A stretch of DNA of 35,531 bases from Lentzea waywayandensis (GCF_900115955.1 NZ_FOYL01000029.1:1-35531), one strand, 5' to 3'. Counted from the first letter of the stretch, positions 25,794 to 33,982 are shown. Translations and numbers: made by a program. The notes: generated from the letters alone by a model not told the origin.

Positions 25794-27308
25794 GTGACGA
25801 CCGAACAGACAGCCGCCACCTACGACGGCAACGTGCTCGTCCCCAGCCGCGGCCACCCGTGGTTTCCCTGGTACTGCCCGAAACCGACCGTGCGGATCCT
25901 CTGCTACACCGACCATCCGCAGGTGAACTTCGAGCTCGCCCCGGACTTCGGTCTGCGGCAGCTGAGGGACCTGATCGTCTCGCACAACACGTTCCACGCG
26001 AACTTCGACATCGACGTGCTGGACCGCCACGCGGGCGGGCACGCGAAGAACCTGCTCACCACCGACCTGCTCCGGAACTACGACCAGGTGTGGCTCTTCG
26101 GCTTCGAGCAGTGCGACCGCAGCTCGGCACCGCACAACGAGCTCACTGACGCCGAAGTCGCGGCCCTGGACGACTGGATGGGCCCAGCCGCTCAGGGCGG
26201 TGTGCTGATCACCGGCGACCACGCCAACCCACGGCCAGGCGACGCCACCGATGCCGGTCTCGACCCGCTGCTCAACCTCGGCAGGGCACTCGGACACCGG
26301 GTGCCGCGAGCGGGCCGGCTGCGCCGCTGGGAGGGCCTGCCCAGCGCGGACCCGTCCACGGACCCACGGTTCACGCACAACACCCAGGTACCGGACGGCC
26401 TCGGCACGCCGCTGGACAACCTGACGCTGCAGGACGACGCGTTCCCGCAACGGATCCGGCTCACCCCGTACCCGATCGGCCGACCGTGGCCGTGGCTGCC
26501 TGTCCGCCACCGCCCGCACCCGTTGTTCTGCGGCCGGTCCGGCCCGATCGAGGTGTTCCCCGACCACATGCACGAGGGCGCGCTCGCATTCCCCGCCAGC
26601 TACCCGGAGGACGAATGGCCATCCGGCCCGCATGGTCAGCTTCTACCCGAGGTCGTCGCCTTCGGCACGGACAAGCGGTTCGCTCGCACCTACGAGCTCG
26701 TCAGCGCCTACGACGGCACGCCGGCCTCCGTCGGCCGGATCGTCGCGGACACGACATGGCACCACTACTTCAACGTGAACCTTCGCGGCTTCTCCGCCGG
26801 ACCAGTGCGCGACGCCATCGCGGACTTCTACGTGAACCTCGCCGTGTGGCTGTCCCCGCCAGCGCTACGGCACCGCATGCGGTGCTGGTTCTGGTGGACG
26901 CTCGCGACCCACCCCGCCGTGCAGATGGTCAAGGGCCACCGGATACCGGTGCTGGGCCGGACCGCAGTCGACGTGCTCGATGGCCACGCCGGTCAGTGCC
27001 TGCTGACCGAGCTCACCTGGCCGTTCCACGTGCCCGTCGAGCACCGGGCCAAGGTGCCGTGGCCGCCGGACGACGTGGTGATCGGTGGCGTGGTCAAGCA
27101 CTACCACGACGCCTTCGACCGTGCGCTCGGCGGCGACCAAGACTTGCCGGACATCAACGCGTTGGTGCACAACGGTGTTCAGCTCGCGGTGGACGAGCAC
27201 GTGGCCCAGTTGAGGGAGTTCGCCGCAGCTGCGGACGAGCTGCCGAGGCTTCTTGACGGACTGCGCCGCTCGGAAGCTGCGATCGACAGCCACGTTCAGG
27301 TCACATGA
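25794..27308 (+). CDS. ThuA/GATase1-like fold protein, divergent from the protease operon
   Basis: The product is 504 residues from GTG 25794, which has GAGGAG six bases upstream; the ATG at 25734 lacks a site. Early strands read VRILCYTDHPQVNF and DQVWLFGFEQ. LTDAEVAALDDWM and GGVLITGDHANP follow, then RIVADTTWHHYFNVNLRGF near residue 330. Alternating strands with a D/H-rich motif fit the Rossmann-like ThuA/glutamine-amidotransferase superfamily. No nucleophile Cys of true amidotransferases is evident. The C-terminal 150 residues are helical. Sharing an intergenic region with the S8-sigma-CHAT operon suggests a functional link, but substrate and activity are unknown. A hairpin terminator lies about 245 bases downstream. 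Confidence 0.65.
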   Translation: MTTEQTAATYDGNVLVPSRGHPWFPWYCPKPTVRILCYTDHPQVNFELAPDFGLRQLRDLIVSHNTFHANFDIDVLDRHAGGHAKNLLTTDLLRNYDQVWLFGFEQCDRSSAPHNELTDAEVAALDDWMGPAAQGGVLITGDHANPRPGDATDAGLDPLLNLGRALGHRVPRAGRLRRWEGLPSADPSTDPRFTHNTQVPDGLGTPLDNLTLQDDAFPQRIRLTPYPIGRPWPWLPVRHRPHPLFCGRSGPIEVFPDHMHEGALAFPASYPEDEWPSGPHGQLLPEVVAFGTDKRFARTYELVSAYDGTPASVGRIVADTTWHHYFNVNLRGFSAGPVRDAIADFYVNLAVWLSPPALRHRMRCWFWWTLATHPAVQMVKGHRIPVLGRTAVDVLDGHAGQCLLTELTWPFHVPVEHRAKVPWPPDDVVIGGVVKHYHDAFDRALGGDQDLPDINALVHNGVQLAVDEHVAQLREFAAAADELPRLLDGLRRSEAAIDSHVQVT

Positions 27309-27552
27309 CTTGACTTGGCGTTGATTGATCGGCTGCCGATCCGTTGTACTCGGCTACATCGAGTCCGTCGCCGTGCCCGCCAGTTCGAACTCGTTGCCGC
27401 CTCGCGGAGCGATCATGTCGACGCGCAGGCGGACCTGCTCCTTCGTTTCGACTTCGCGTTCCGCCTTACGGGCGAAGGAAGGTTGTCACGAAGAGCTGTT
27501 GCCGCACCCTGCTCGCCACCGGCAGCCACGATCGGAGGGTGCGGTCGTGGGA

Positions 27553-27609
27553 CCGGTCACCGGCCACCCGGTTGGCGGCCGGTGACCGGCCACCAACCGG
27601 GTGATGGCC
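27553..27609. terminator. Overlapping hairpins between convergent genes
   Basis: A 13-base perfect stem (27553-27565 with 27577-27589, CCGGTCACCGGCC) overlaps a second stem (27565-27575 with 27593-27603, CACCCGGTTGG). The two cannot form together. Lying between convergent genes, they probably form a bidirectional terminator. An attenuator-like switch is conceivable but no leader peptide is seen. The rest of 27309-27668 has no gene I can support. Confidence 0.6.
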
Positions 27610-27668
27610 GTGGCGGCGGTGCCACTGCCCGACGCCAACGTTCGTTCATCGGCACATGCGGACGTTGA

Positions 27669-28739
27669 CTATTGAGGGAGCTTCGCTTCGGTGAGGATCG
27701 TGTCTGTGAGGTCTACGCTTCGGAGGTCCGCCCCGATTAGGTCCGCTTTGGTGAAGTTGGCGCGGGTCGTATTCGTTCTGGCCAGAACTGCTCCTGTCAG
27801 GATGGCGGCGGTGAGGTCCGCTCCGGTCAGGTTCGCCTCGTTGAAGATCGCTTGATCCGCATTCACGCCGGTGAGATTCGCTCCGGTGAGATCCGCCTTG
27901 GCGACGCCCGCCCTGACCATGGTCGCGTCGGCGAGGTGTGCGTAGCTGAGGTCGGCGAACAGGAAACTCGTGTCGGTCAAGTCCGCGCGTCCGAGATTCG
28001 CGTGGCCGAGTTTGGCGCCGACCAGGTACGCGCCAGTCAGGATGGCGCCATTGAGGTTGGCACGTTTGAGGTTCGCATCGCTGAGGTTTGCGTTCGTGAG
28101 GTCGGCGTTCGTGAGGATCGTGTCTTCAAGCAGCGCGTCGCGGCGGACTTGGTCGCCGCCACGTCCGACGAACACTTGCCTAGTGTTGAGGTTCGCACCC
28201 TTGAGGCACGTGTTGTTCAGGTCTGGGCGCGCGTCGATTTCGAGTGTCCTGCGGCGGGCCAGCACGCTCAGCGCCGTCTGCACGTCGGTCGCCGGGATCG
28301 CTGGGCATGGTGAGCCGGTTCGGGGCGCGTGGCTGCGCACAAACGCGCTGATGACTTCGACTGTTGCGGGTTGTTCGACCGGGGCGTCGTGGGCGATGTG
28401 CTCCAGTGCGTAGATCGCGCCGATACGACGTTCGGCGGAGCCTCCCGCACTGTCTGGGCCGAGTTGCTCTACCGCCCTAATGAAGCGGTCATTGAGTTGT
28501 CCTTGTTGTGCCACAACGACTTGATCCTGCGCGGTCTTGACCGTCACAGCTGTGTACCCGACCGCTGTTAGCGCGGTTGCCGCCGTGACCAACGCCGCGA
28601 TCGAGGTGATCAGCGTCGCGATCTCTGCGGGCTGCCGGGGGCGTCGGCGGCTCTGGCCGGATGTGGTGGGCCGTCGTATACCCCGACGGCGGCGGTGGAC
28701 AGGAATAGGGCGCACGTCTACTGATCTTGATCTCAACAT
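27669..28739 (-). CDS. Membrane-anchored pentapeptide-repeat protein (second copy of the architecture)
   Basis: The product is 356 residues. It has a basic N-terminus (residues 1-38), one membrane segment at about 40-67 (IATLITSIAALVTAATAL), then the module LNDRFIRAVEQLG, RRIGAIYALEHIA, ATVEVISAFVR (82-136). From about 170 come some 30 consecutive five-residue repeats of the A(D/N)LXX type (NADLTNANLSDANLKRANLN and on). These should form a right-handed beta-helix, as in MfpA/Qnr-type folds, but the family is functionally diverse. The ATG has no Shine-Dalgarno sequence and overlaps a perfect palindrome, so the transcript may be leaderless or repressed there. The architecture parallels the gene at 5214-6752. 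Confidence 0.85.
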   Translation of the reverse strand: MLRSRSVDVRPIPVHRRRRGIRRPTTSGQSRRRPRQPAEIATLITSIAALVTAATALTAVGYTAVTVKTAQDQVVVAQQGQLNDRFIRAVEQLGPDSAGGSAERRIGAIYALEHIAHDAPVEQPATVEVISAFVRSHAPRTGSPCPAIPATDVQTALSVLARRRTLEIDARPDLNNTCLKGANLNTRQVFVGRGGDQVRRDALLEDTILTNADLTNANLSDANLKRANLNGAILTGAYLVGAKLGHANLGRADLTDTSFLFADLSYAHLADATMVRAGVAKADLTGANLTGVNADQAIFNEANLTGADLTAAILTGAVLARTNTTRANFTKADLIGADLRSVDLTDTILTEAKLPQ

Positions 28740-28747
28740 TTGTTGAG
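28732..28747. promoter_or_regulatory. Perfect palindrome over the start codon of the pentapeptide gene
   Basis: CTCAACATTTGTTGAG is a perfect 7-base inverted repeat with a 2-base centre. It covers the ATG (complement of 28737-28739) of the pentapeptide-repeat gene. Its position is right for a repressor operator or a translation-blocking hairpin. The binding protein is unknown and chance occurrence cannot be excluded. Confidence 0.3.
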
Positions 28748-28844
28748 AGCCAGGGTCTTTGGTCGCGCGTTCGTGGAGCTACTCAGCCGCGCACGCCGGA
28801 CGTCGGCCGTCGGTCAACAACTAGAACAACTGCTCCACCCGCGT

Positions 28845-29010
28845 ACGCTGAACTCCCGCAACAATCTCGCGGGCGCCTACCAGGCGGGGTGATCTGGGCC
28901 GGGCCATCCCGCTGTACGAGGCTGCCCTCGCCAACCGCGATTGAGTGCTTGGCCATGAGCATCCAACAATGAAAGTCGTTCGCTCGAATCTGGCGTCCTT
29001 GCGCGACTAG
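28845..29010 (+). pseudogene. TPR-repeat protein, C-terminal remnant
   Basis: Pieces in shifting frames read TLNSRNNLAGAYQAG, then DLGRAIPLYEAALANRD, then VLGHEHPTMKVVRSNLASLR and a stop at 29008-29010. This is the repeat unit of the large actinobacterial NB-ARC/TPR proteins (NSRNNLAxAYxxAGDLxRAIPLYExxLAxRExVLGxxHP). One frameshift (near 28890) and one in-frame TGA interrupt it. Only about 55 residues of the end are left and no start is nearby. The rest of 28740-29226 shows nothing I can support. Confidence 0.6.
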
Positions 29011-29226
29011 CTCATCGCTCGCGCGCCGGCACCGGCCGCCAACGTCCGCTCATGGGTATGTGTGGACGTGCCTCGCGAACCGCGCAACGACCCCGAGTTG
29101 GCTGACGTGATCGCCGACGAGCCGGCCCGCCCGGACGAGTCGCCATTAGAACATTCGGATGTTAACTGTAACTACGCAAACTGAGTAAACGAGAAGGAGG
29201 TACACGGCTCGCCACCGGAGGCGCAC

Positions 29227-30165
29227 ATGGTCACGATCGCCACCTGGAACCTCGAGAACCTGTTCTTGCCCGGCGGGGACGGCCCGAAGGACCAACCGAG
29301 CTACGAAGCGAAGCTCGCGTCCCTCGCCGACACGATCACGGCGATGGAGCCGGACGTCCTGGCGGTGCAGGAGGTCGGCGATCCCGAGGCGCTGGCCGAC
29401 CTCGTCACGGCGGCCGGCAGTGGCTGGCACACCGTGACCTCGCAGCATCCGGACAGTCGCGGCATCCGCGTCGGCTTCCTCAGTCGCCTTCCGTTCGAGG
29501 TCGTCAGCGACACGAAGACGCTACCCGTCGGACTATCACCCGTACAGGTAGGTGACAGCCCGGCGAAGCCGTCCGCCGAACTGGGCCGAGGCGCACTCGC
29601 CATCACGGTCGAACCCACGCCCGGAGTGAGCATCACGATCATCACCTGCCACCTCAAGTCGAAGCTGCTGTCGTTTCCTGGCGGCCGCTTCAGCCCGAAG
29701 AACGAGGGCGAGCGGGCCCGGTTCGGCGCCTACGCTCTCTACCGCCGCGCCGCCGAGGCTGTCGCCGTCCGTGAACTCGCGACCGGCTTCCTCACCGCGG
29801 GCGGATCGGTCGTCGTGCTGGGCGACCTCAATGACGAGGTCACCGCCGCGACCACGCAGATCCTCAACGGCCCCACCGGTTCCGAGATCGGCACCACAGG
29901 CTTCGACCGTCCGGATGGCGGCGACGCCCAGCGGCTGTGGAACCTGGCGCCGTGCCTGCCGGAGGACGAGCGGTTCTCCCGCAGGTTCCGCGGCCGCGGT
30001 GAGCTGATCGATCACATCTTCGCGAGCCACGCGCTCCTCCACTCGCTGCCGCAGGTCCGGACGAAGATCACGCACGAGTTGCCGTCGGTCACCGAAAATC
30101 CGTTGGCGCGCAAGGGAGAGCTCGGCTCGGACCACGCGCCTGTGGTAGCAACGTTCGAGATCTGA
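29227..30165 (+). CDS. Endonuclease/exonuclease/phosphatase-family hydrolase
   Basis: The product is 312 residues, a full single EEP domain of the DNase I/exonuclease III fold. These metal-dependent enzymes cleave phosphodiester bonds in nucleic acids or lipids. Visible catalytic positions are WNLENLF (Asn 8), QEVG (Glu 49), CHLKSK (His 142), LGDLND (Asp 200, Asn 202), LIDHIF (Asp 262, His 263) and GSDHAP (Asp 302, His 303). All are conserved, so it should be active. There is no signal peptide or membrane helix. ATG 29227 has GGAGG five bases upstream. It is followed within 31 bases by an IS end, so downstream partners, if any, may have been lost. The substrate cannot be told from sequence. 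Confidence 0.9.
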   Translation: MVTIATWNLENLFLPGGDGPKDQPSYEAKLASLADTITAMEPDVLAVQEVGDPEALADLVTAAGSGWHTVTSQHPDSRGIRVGFLSRLPFEVVSDTKTLPVGLSPVQVGDSPAKPSAELGRGALAITVEPTPGVSITIITCHLKSKLLSFPGGRFSPKNEGERARFGAYALYRRAAEAVAVRELATGFLTAGGSVVVLGDLNDEVTAATTQILNGPTGSEIGTTGFDRPDGGDAQRLWNLAPCLPEDERFSRRFRGRGELIDHIFASHALLHSLPQVRTKITHELPSVTENPLARKGELGSDHAPVVATFEI

Positions 30166-30195
30166 GGTGGCGTCATGGCAAACGGGCAGGAACCC

Positions 30196-31238
30196 TGCGG
30201 GGTGCCAGAACTTTGCAGTCACACGCTGAGCTGCGGTGATCAGGTTCTGTCGTCTTGCAGGCATGATCGTAGGCGTGGCGCTGCGACTGCTGTACCTCAT
30301 CCTTGTTCGGCTGGGCGGCTGGCTGGTTCTGCTCGGCCGGTCCTCGGCGGCCAAGGACGTCGAGTTGCTGGTGTTGCGGCACGAAGTCGCGGTGTTGCGT
30401 CGTGTCAATCGTCGTCCGCGGTTGGATTGGGCTGATCGCGCGGTGCTGGCCATGTTGACGCGGGCGGTTACCGGTATGGCTGCGGGAGCACCGGTTGGTG
30501 TCTCCGGGCTCGGTGTTGCGGTGGCATCGGCGGTTGGTCGCAAAGAAGTGGACTTACCCGAACCGGACTGGTCGACCACAGGCCGATGAGACCGTGGTGG
30601 CGTTGATCGAGCGGATGGCGCGGGAGAACGCGGGCTGGGGTTACCGTCGTATCCAAGGTGAGCTGCTCAAGCTTGGTCATCGGACGTCCGCGTCGACTGT
30701 TCGTCGTGTGCTGAAGCGGCTTCGGATTCCGCCTTCGCCGACTCGTGACTCCGACACGTCGTGGCGGCGGTTTCTGCGTGCTCATGTCGACTGCGTGGTC
30801 ACCTTGAGGCGGGTGTACGTGTTCTTCGTGATGGAGATCGGCACCGCTATGTCCATGTCCTCGGAACCACCTCTAACCCTGACGTCCGTGGACCACGCAG
30901 CAGGCTCGCAACTTCCTCATGGAGTTGGGTGACCGGGCCGGCAAGTTTCGTTTCCTGGTTCGTGACAGGGCCGGCCAGTTCACGGCGTCGTTCGATTCCG
31001 TTGTCGCGGACGCCGGCATCGACGTTGTGAAGATCCCACCGCGATGTCCGCGAGCTAACAGCTATGCGGAACGGTTTGTCGGCACTGTTAGACGCGAGGT
31101 CACGGATCGGCTGCTGATCATCAACGAGCGGCACCTGACGTCAGTGCTGAACCGCTACGTCTCCTACTACAACCACCGGCGACCACATCGAGCGCTGCAC
31201 CATACGGCGCCACGACCTGATCACCCGACCAGAGAGCC
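30196..31238 (+). mobile_element. Damaged IS with TGCGGGGTGCCA left end (right end lost)
   Basis: The element starts TGCGGGGTGCCAGAAC at 30196, one base different from the ends at 31239 and 33879. The left 67 bases before the transposase start are shared with the copy at 31239 (CTGCGGTGATCAGGTTCTG). It stops in mid-element at 31238, where the next copy begins. The final 130 or so bases and the right repeat are missing. Confidence 0.75.
30263..31238 (+). pseudogene. Integrase-core transposase with several frameshifts
   Basis: From ATG 30263 the product reads MIVGVALRLLYLILVRLGG and continues KDVELLVLRHEVAVLRR. Near 30468 an extra base shifts the frame, and similarity resumes in the next frame (VSPGSVLRWHRRL, WGYRRIQGELLKLGHRTSAS). 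Near 30780 about 10-12 residues around the first catalytic Asp are absent (FLRAHVDCVVTLRR). Two more shifts occur between 30840 and 30905. The last frame keeps LVRDRAGQF (second Asp) and RANSYAERFVGTVRRE (Glu) to RYVSYYNHRRPHRAL. The frame then reads into the next IS end. The protein cannot be functional. It is related to, but distinct from, the intact transposase at 19143. Confidence 0.85.
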
Positions 31239-31668
31239 TGTGGGGTGCCAGAACTCTGCAGCCACACGCTGACCTGCGGTGATCAGGTTCTGTCATCCTG
31301 CAGGCATGATCGTGGGTGTGGCGCTGCGACTGCTGTATCTCGTCTTTGTTCGGCTCGGTTCTCGCGGACGCCGGCATTGATGTTGTGAAGATCCCGCCGA
31401 GGTGTTCGCGGGCTAACTGCCACGCGGAACGGTTTGTCGGCACTGTCAGACGAGAGCTCACCGACCGGCTGCTGTTCGTCAACCAGCGGCACCTGACGTC
31501 AGTGCTGTTCCGCTACGTATCCCACTACAACCCGATCACCCGACCGGAGACCCAGGCTGTAGATCCGTATGTCGTCGGCGAGTGCTTGGCGGCTTGATCA
31601 ACGAGGACGAACCTGCATAAGCGTGATCCGCAGGTCAGGCACGTTGAGCCATGTTTTGGCACCCGACA
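31239..31668 (+). mobile_element. Internally deleted IS derivative with both ends (MITE-like)
   Basis: The left end TGTGGGGTGCCA lies at 31239-31250 and the right end GGCACCCGACA at 31658-31668. Between them the first 18 codons of the transposase (from ATG 31306) join directly to its C-terminal half at about 31355. Roughly 690 bases present in the neighbouring copy are removed. A 24-codon frame ends just past the junction. The C-terminal half still shows the RANCHAERFVGTVRRE motif and the HLTSVLFRYV helix. Because both ends survive, it could in principle be moved by a transposase supplied elsewhere. Confidence 0.75.
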
Positions 31669-31949
31669 GGCGCGAGGGCACGCTCAAGCGGTTCCTCAAC
31701 TGGGCCGTCGCTCGTGAGCCTGCGCAACTAGGCGGCATGGATCCGCGGCCGCTGACTTGCCGCGGCGACCAGTTTTCGGAGACGTACGAACAGGACCTCG
31801 TCCGTATCCATCGTCTGCTTGCCATGCCAACGATCACCGCGGCTTGGATGGCCGGTTACGCTCGTGTCACGGCCGTCGTGAAGCAGCCGACGAGGCTCAT
31901 CGTCGCTACGCCGCTCTACGTTGAACGCGTTGACCAGCCTACTGACTAG
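31669..31949 (+). pseudogene. Unrecognised C-terminal gene fragment next to IS
   Basis: An open frame begins directly at the end of the IS and runs to TAG at 31947-31949. It reads REGTLKRFLNWAVAREPAQL, then QFSETYEQDLVRIHRLLAMP and ITAAWMAGYARVTAVV. Third positions are GC-rich and the composition is protein-like. An internal ATG at 31737 could start a 70-residue protein, but there is no clear ribosome site. The abrupt junction with the IS makes a truncated gene more likely. I do not recognise the family. Confidence 0.4.
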
Positions 31950-31959
31950 CGTGTCCTGA

Positions 31960-32115
31960 ATGATCGTTCGACTCGGGGACCCCAGCGTCGAACTGCTCCG
32001 CCTCGTCGCCACCATGCTTGCCAAGATGCACCGCGTCTGTGCGCCGCCCGACGGTCCCGGAGCCACCGTCATGGCCCTGCCCACGGTGGGCAGAACCCCC
32101 TCTTCCGAGGCGTGA
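31960..32115 (+). CDS. Possible small protein (51 aa), unrecognised
   Basis: ATG 31960 opens a 51-codon frame with high GC third positions (MIVRLGDPSVELLRLVATML and on), starting 10 bases after the upstream fragment ends. It has no clear ribosome site, no domain and no membrane helix. It could be a short accessory gene or a further piece of a decayed one. It ends about 80 bases before the kinase gene. Confidence 0.25.
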   Translation: MIVRLGDPSVELLRLVATMLAKMHRVCAPPDGPGATVMALPTVGRTPSSEA

Positions 32116-32192
32116 TGTCGCCCGTTCGAATGTGTCGGTGCTCCCCGGTAGCGTTACCGCTTTCAGTTCGTCGAGAGCAGGAAGTCGTGCCA

Positions 32193-33719
32193 ATGCAGGT
32201 CAAGCTTCGCGACCATGAGTGGTCGATCGGAGATCGGATCGGGAAGGGCGGCTACGGCCAGGTCTTCGAGGCGACGTCGGCGAACGGCGACCAGGCCGCC
32301 GCGAAGCTCGTCCCGAAAGAACCAGGCGCGGAGCGCGAGGCGCTGTTCGGCGACGACGTGTCCGGTGTCCGGCACGTCGTGCCCATGATCGACCAGGGCG
32401 AGACCGAGGACCACTGGGTGCTGGTGATGCCCCGCGCGCAGAAATCCCTCAAAGATCACCTCGACGAGCACGGCGGGCCGTTCGACACGGCCGAGGCGGT
32501 GGCGATCCTGACCGACATCGCCGAGACGCTGGCCGATCTGGACGGCCGTGTGGTGCACCGCGACCTCAAGCCGGAGAACGTGCTGCTGCTGGAGGGCCGC
32601 TGGTGCCTGGCGGACTTCGGCATTGCCCGGTACGCCGACGCAGCGACCGCGACGGTGACCTACAAGGACAAGGGCTCGAAGCCCTACACCGCGCCGGAAC
32701 GGTGGCGTGGTGAGACCGCGACGAACGCGGCCGACGTCTACTCCCTCGGTGTGATCGCCTACGAACTGCTGGCGGGCAAAAGGCCGTTCACCGGGTCCGA
32801 CGGAGAGGTCCGCCGTCAGCACCTCGAGGAGACACCAGCCCACCTGGAGGCTGTTCCGGCGCTGCTGGCGGCGCTGGTGGAGGAGTGCTTGACCAAGGCT
32901 GCGGCGGCTCGTCCGAGGCCGGCCAACGTGGTGACCAGGCTGGCGAAGATCGAGCAGCAGGTGCCCGCCGGTGGCTTGGCTCGTCTGCAGGAAGCCAACC
33001 GAGTCGAGGCCGTTCGCCGCGGTGAAGCCGCCCGTGACGCGTCACGGGCTCGCACGGAAGCGGAGAGCAGGCAGGAGCTCTTCGCCGCGGCCAAGGCGAG
33101 GCTGGACCGCGTGTCGGCGATGTTCAAGGAGGCCGTGCTCGATTCCGCCCCCACGGCGAGGCAGGTGCGCCTCATCGGTGACGGCAGGGCACTCGACCAG
33201 ACCCTCTCCGAGGCGGAGGCGCGTTCGATCGGCGACGGCTGGGCGCTGAATCTGGGTACCGCCGTGCTCAGCATCTCCGGCGCCACAGCGACCTCGGCGA
33301 ACCCATGGGGCAACTGGCCGGCACCGTTCAGCGTGATCGCGCACGGCGAGGTCACCATCCGGATCCCGCCGAACCGGTTCGAGTACGAGGGCCGTCAGCA
33401 CTCGCTGTGGTACTGCGATGCCCAGGAGACCGGCCACTTCCAGTGGTTCGAGACGGCGTTCATGGTCATGTCGCTGATTCCTCGACGCGGCCGGCTCAAT
33501 CCGTTCGCGATAGACCCCAGTCAGGCGGCGGCCTCGGCGATCGGCCCTGGCATGGCCGAGTGGCAGCTGGCGTGGCCGTTCACCCCGCTGAGCGTGGGTG
33601 ACATGGACGAGTTCGTGACCCGGTGGGGCGGATGGTTCGGCGACGGCGCGAGCGGCCAGCTGCGGCACCCCAGCCACATGCCCGACCGGTCGCCGGACGG
33701 CAGCTGGCGCAAGAACTGA
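32193..33719 (+). CDS. Soluble Ser/Thr protein kinase with an uncharacterised C-terminal domain
   Basis: The product is 508 residues. The kinase domain covers about 10-265: Gly loop GKGGYGQV (17-24), Lys 38 in AAAKLV, HRDLKPEN with Asp 124, DFG at 141-143 and APE at 167-169. All catalytic motifs of Hanks-type kinases are present. Residues 275-340 are a charged Ala/Arg/Glu helix, probably a coiled coil. The last 165 residues (rich in Trp, with TIRIPPNRFEYEGRQHSLWY) match nothing I recognise. There is no membrane segment, unlike PknB-type sensors. ATG 32193 is set by AGGAAG about 9 bases upstream; the ORF reaching back to 32112 has no such signal. Two hairpins follow it. Confidence 0.9.
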   Translation: MQVKLRDHEWSIGDRIGKGGYGQVFEATSANGDQAAAKLVPKEPGAEREALFGDDVSGVRHVVPMIDQGETEDHWVLVMPRAQKSLKDHLDEHGGPFDTAEAVAILTDIAETLADLDGRVVHRDLKPENVLLLEGRWCLADFGIARYADAATATVTYKDKGSKPYTAPERWRGETATNAADVYSLGVIAYELLAGKRPFTGSDGEVRRQHLEETPAHLEAVPALLAALVEECLTKAAAARPRPANVVTRLAKIEQQVPAGGLARLQEANRVEAVRRGEAARDASRARTEAESRQELFAAAKARLDRVSAMFKEAVLDSAPTARQVRLIGDGRALDQTLSEAEARSIGDGWALNLGTAVLSISGATATSANPWGNWPAPFSVIAHGEVTIRIPPNRFEYEGRQHSLWYCDAQETGHFQWFETAFMVMSLIPRRGRLNPFAIDPSQAAASAIGPGMAEWQLAWPFTPLSVGDMDEFVTRWGGWFGDGASGQLRHPSHMPDRSPDGSWRKN

Positions 33720-33731
33720 CGACGCCTCCCC

Positions 33732-33791
33732 GTATCGCAACAGCGATACCTTGGACCATCTCTCGGCCCGCTTCGTTCTCACGAAACGGGC
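33732..33791 (+). terminator. Two tandem hairpins after the kinase gene
   Basis: The first is a perfect 7-base stem with an AACA loop (33732-33738 with 33743-33749, GTATCGC). The second is an 11-base stem with one mismatch and a TCTC loop (33766-33776 with 33781-33791). They begin 13 bases after the kinase stop, so they probably end its transcript. Confidence 0.65.
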
Positions 33792-33878
33792 GGGTTCAGA
33801 TATTGGCGCCGAGCGGGCGACGATAGTAAGAGTTCGGGCATCCGCGGTTGGAGTCGGGCACTGAGGTAGCCGCCGACC

Positions 33879-33924
33879 TGTGGGGTGCCAGATCTCTGCA
33901 GATACAGGCTGAGCTGCGGTACAT
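33879..33924 (+). repeat. Solitary IS left end
   Basis: TGTGGGGTGCCAGA followed by a stretch close to CTCTGCAGATACAGGCTGAG and then GCGGT matches the first 45 or so bases of the IS copies at 30196 and 31239. The match breaks off before the transposase start. No transposase and no right end follow. It is the stump of a lost copy, between the kinase terminators and the next gene. Confidence 0.65.
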
Positions 33925-33982
33925 GTGGACCGGCGGGCGCGTCGTACGACCGAGAGGCCCGGCCTGAGGTGACACTGAAAGC

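Noticed and set aside
27669..28739. Regular 15-base periodicity that could be mistaken for a CRISPR or tandem DNA repeat
   Set aside because: The period comes from the pentapeptide codons; units vary in sequence and there are no spacers.
29536..30579. A 347-codon minus-strand ORF opposite the EEP hydrolase
   Set aside because: It spans the hydrolase and an IS end in antisense, with no domain-like sequence.
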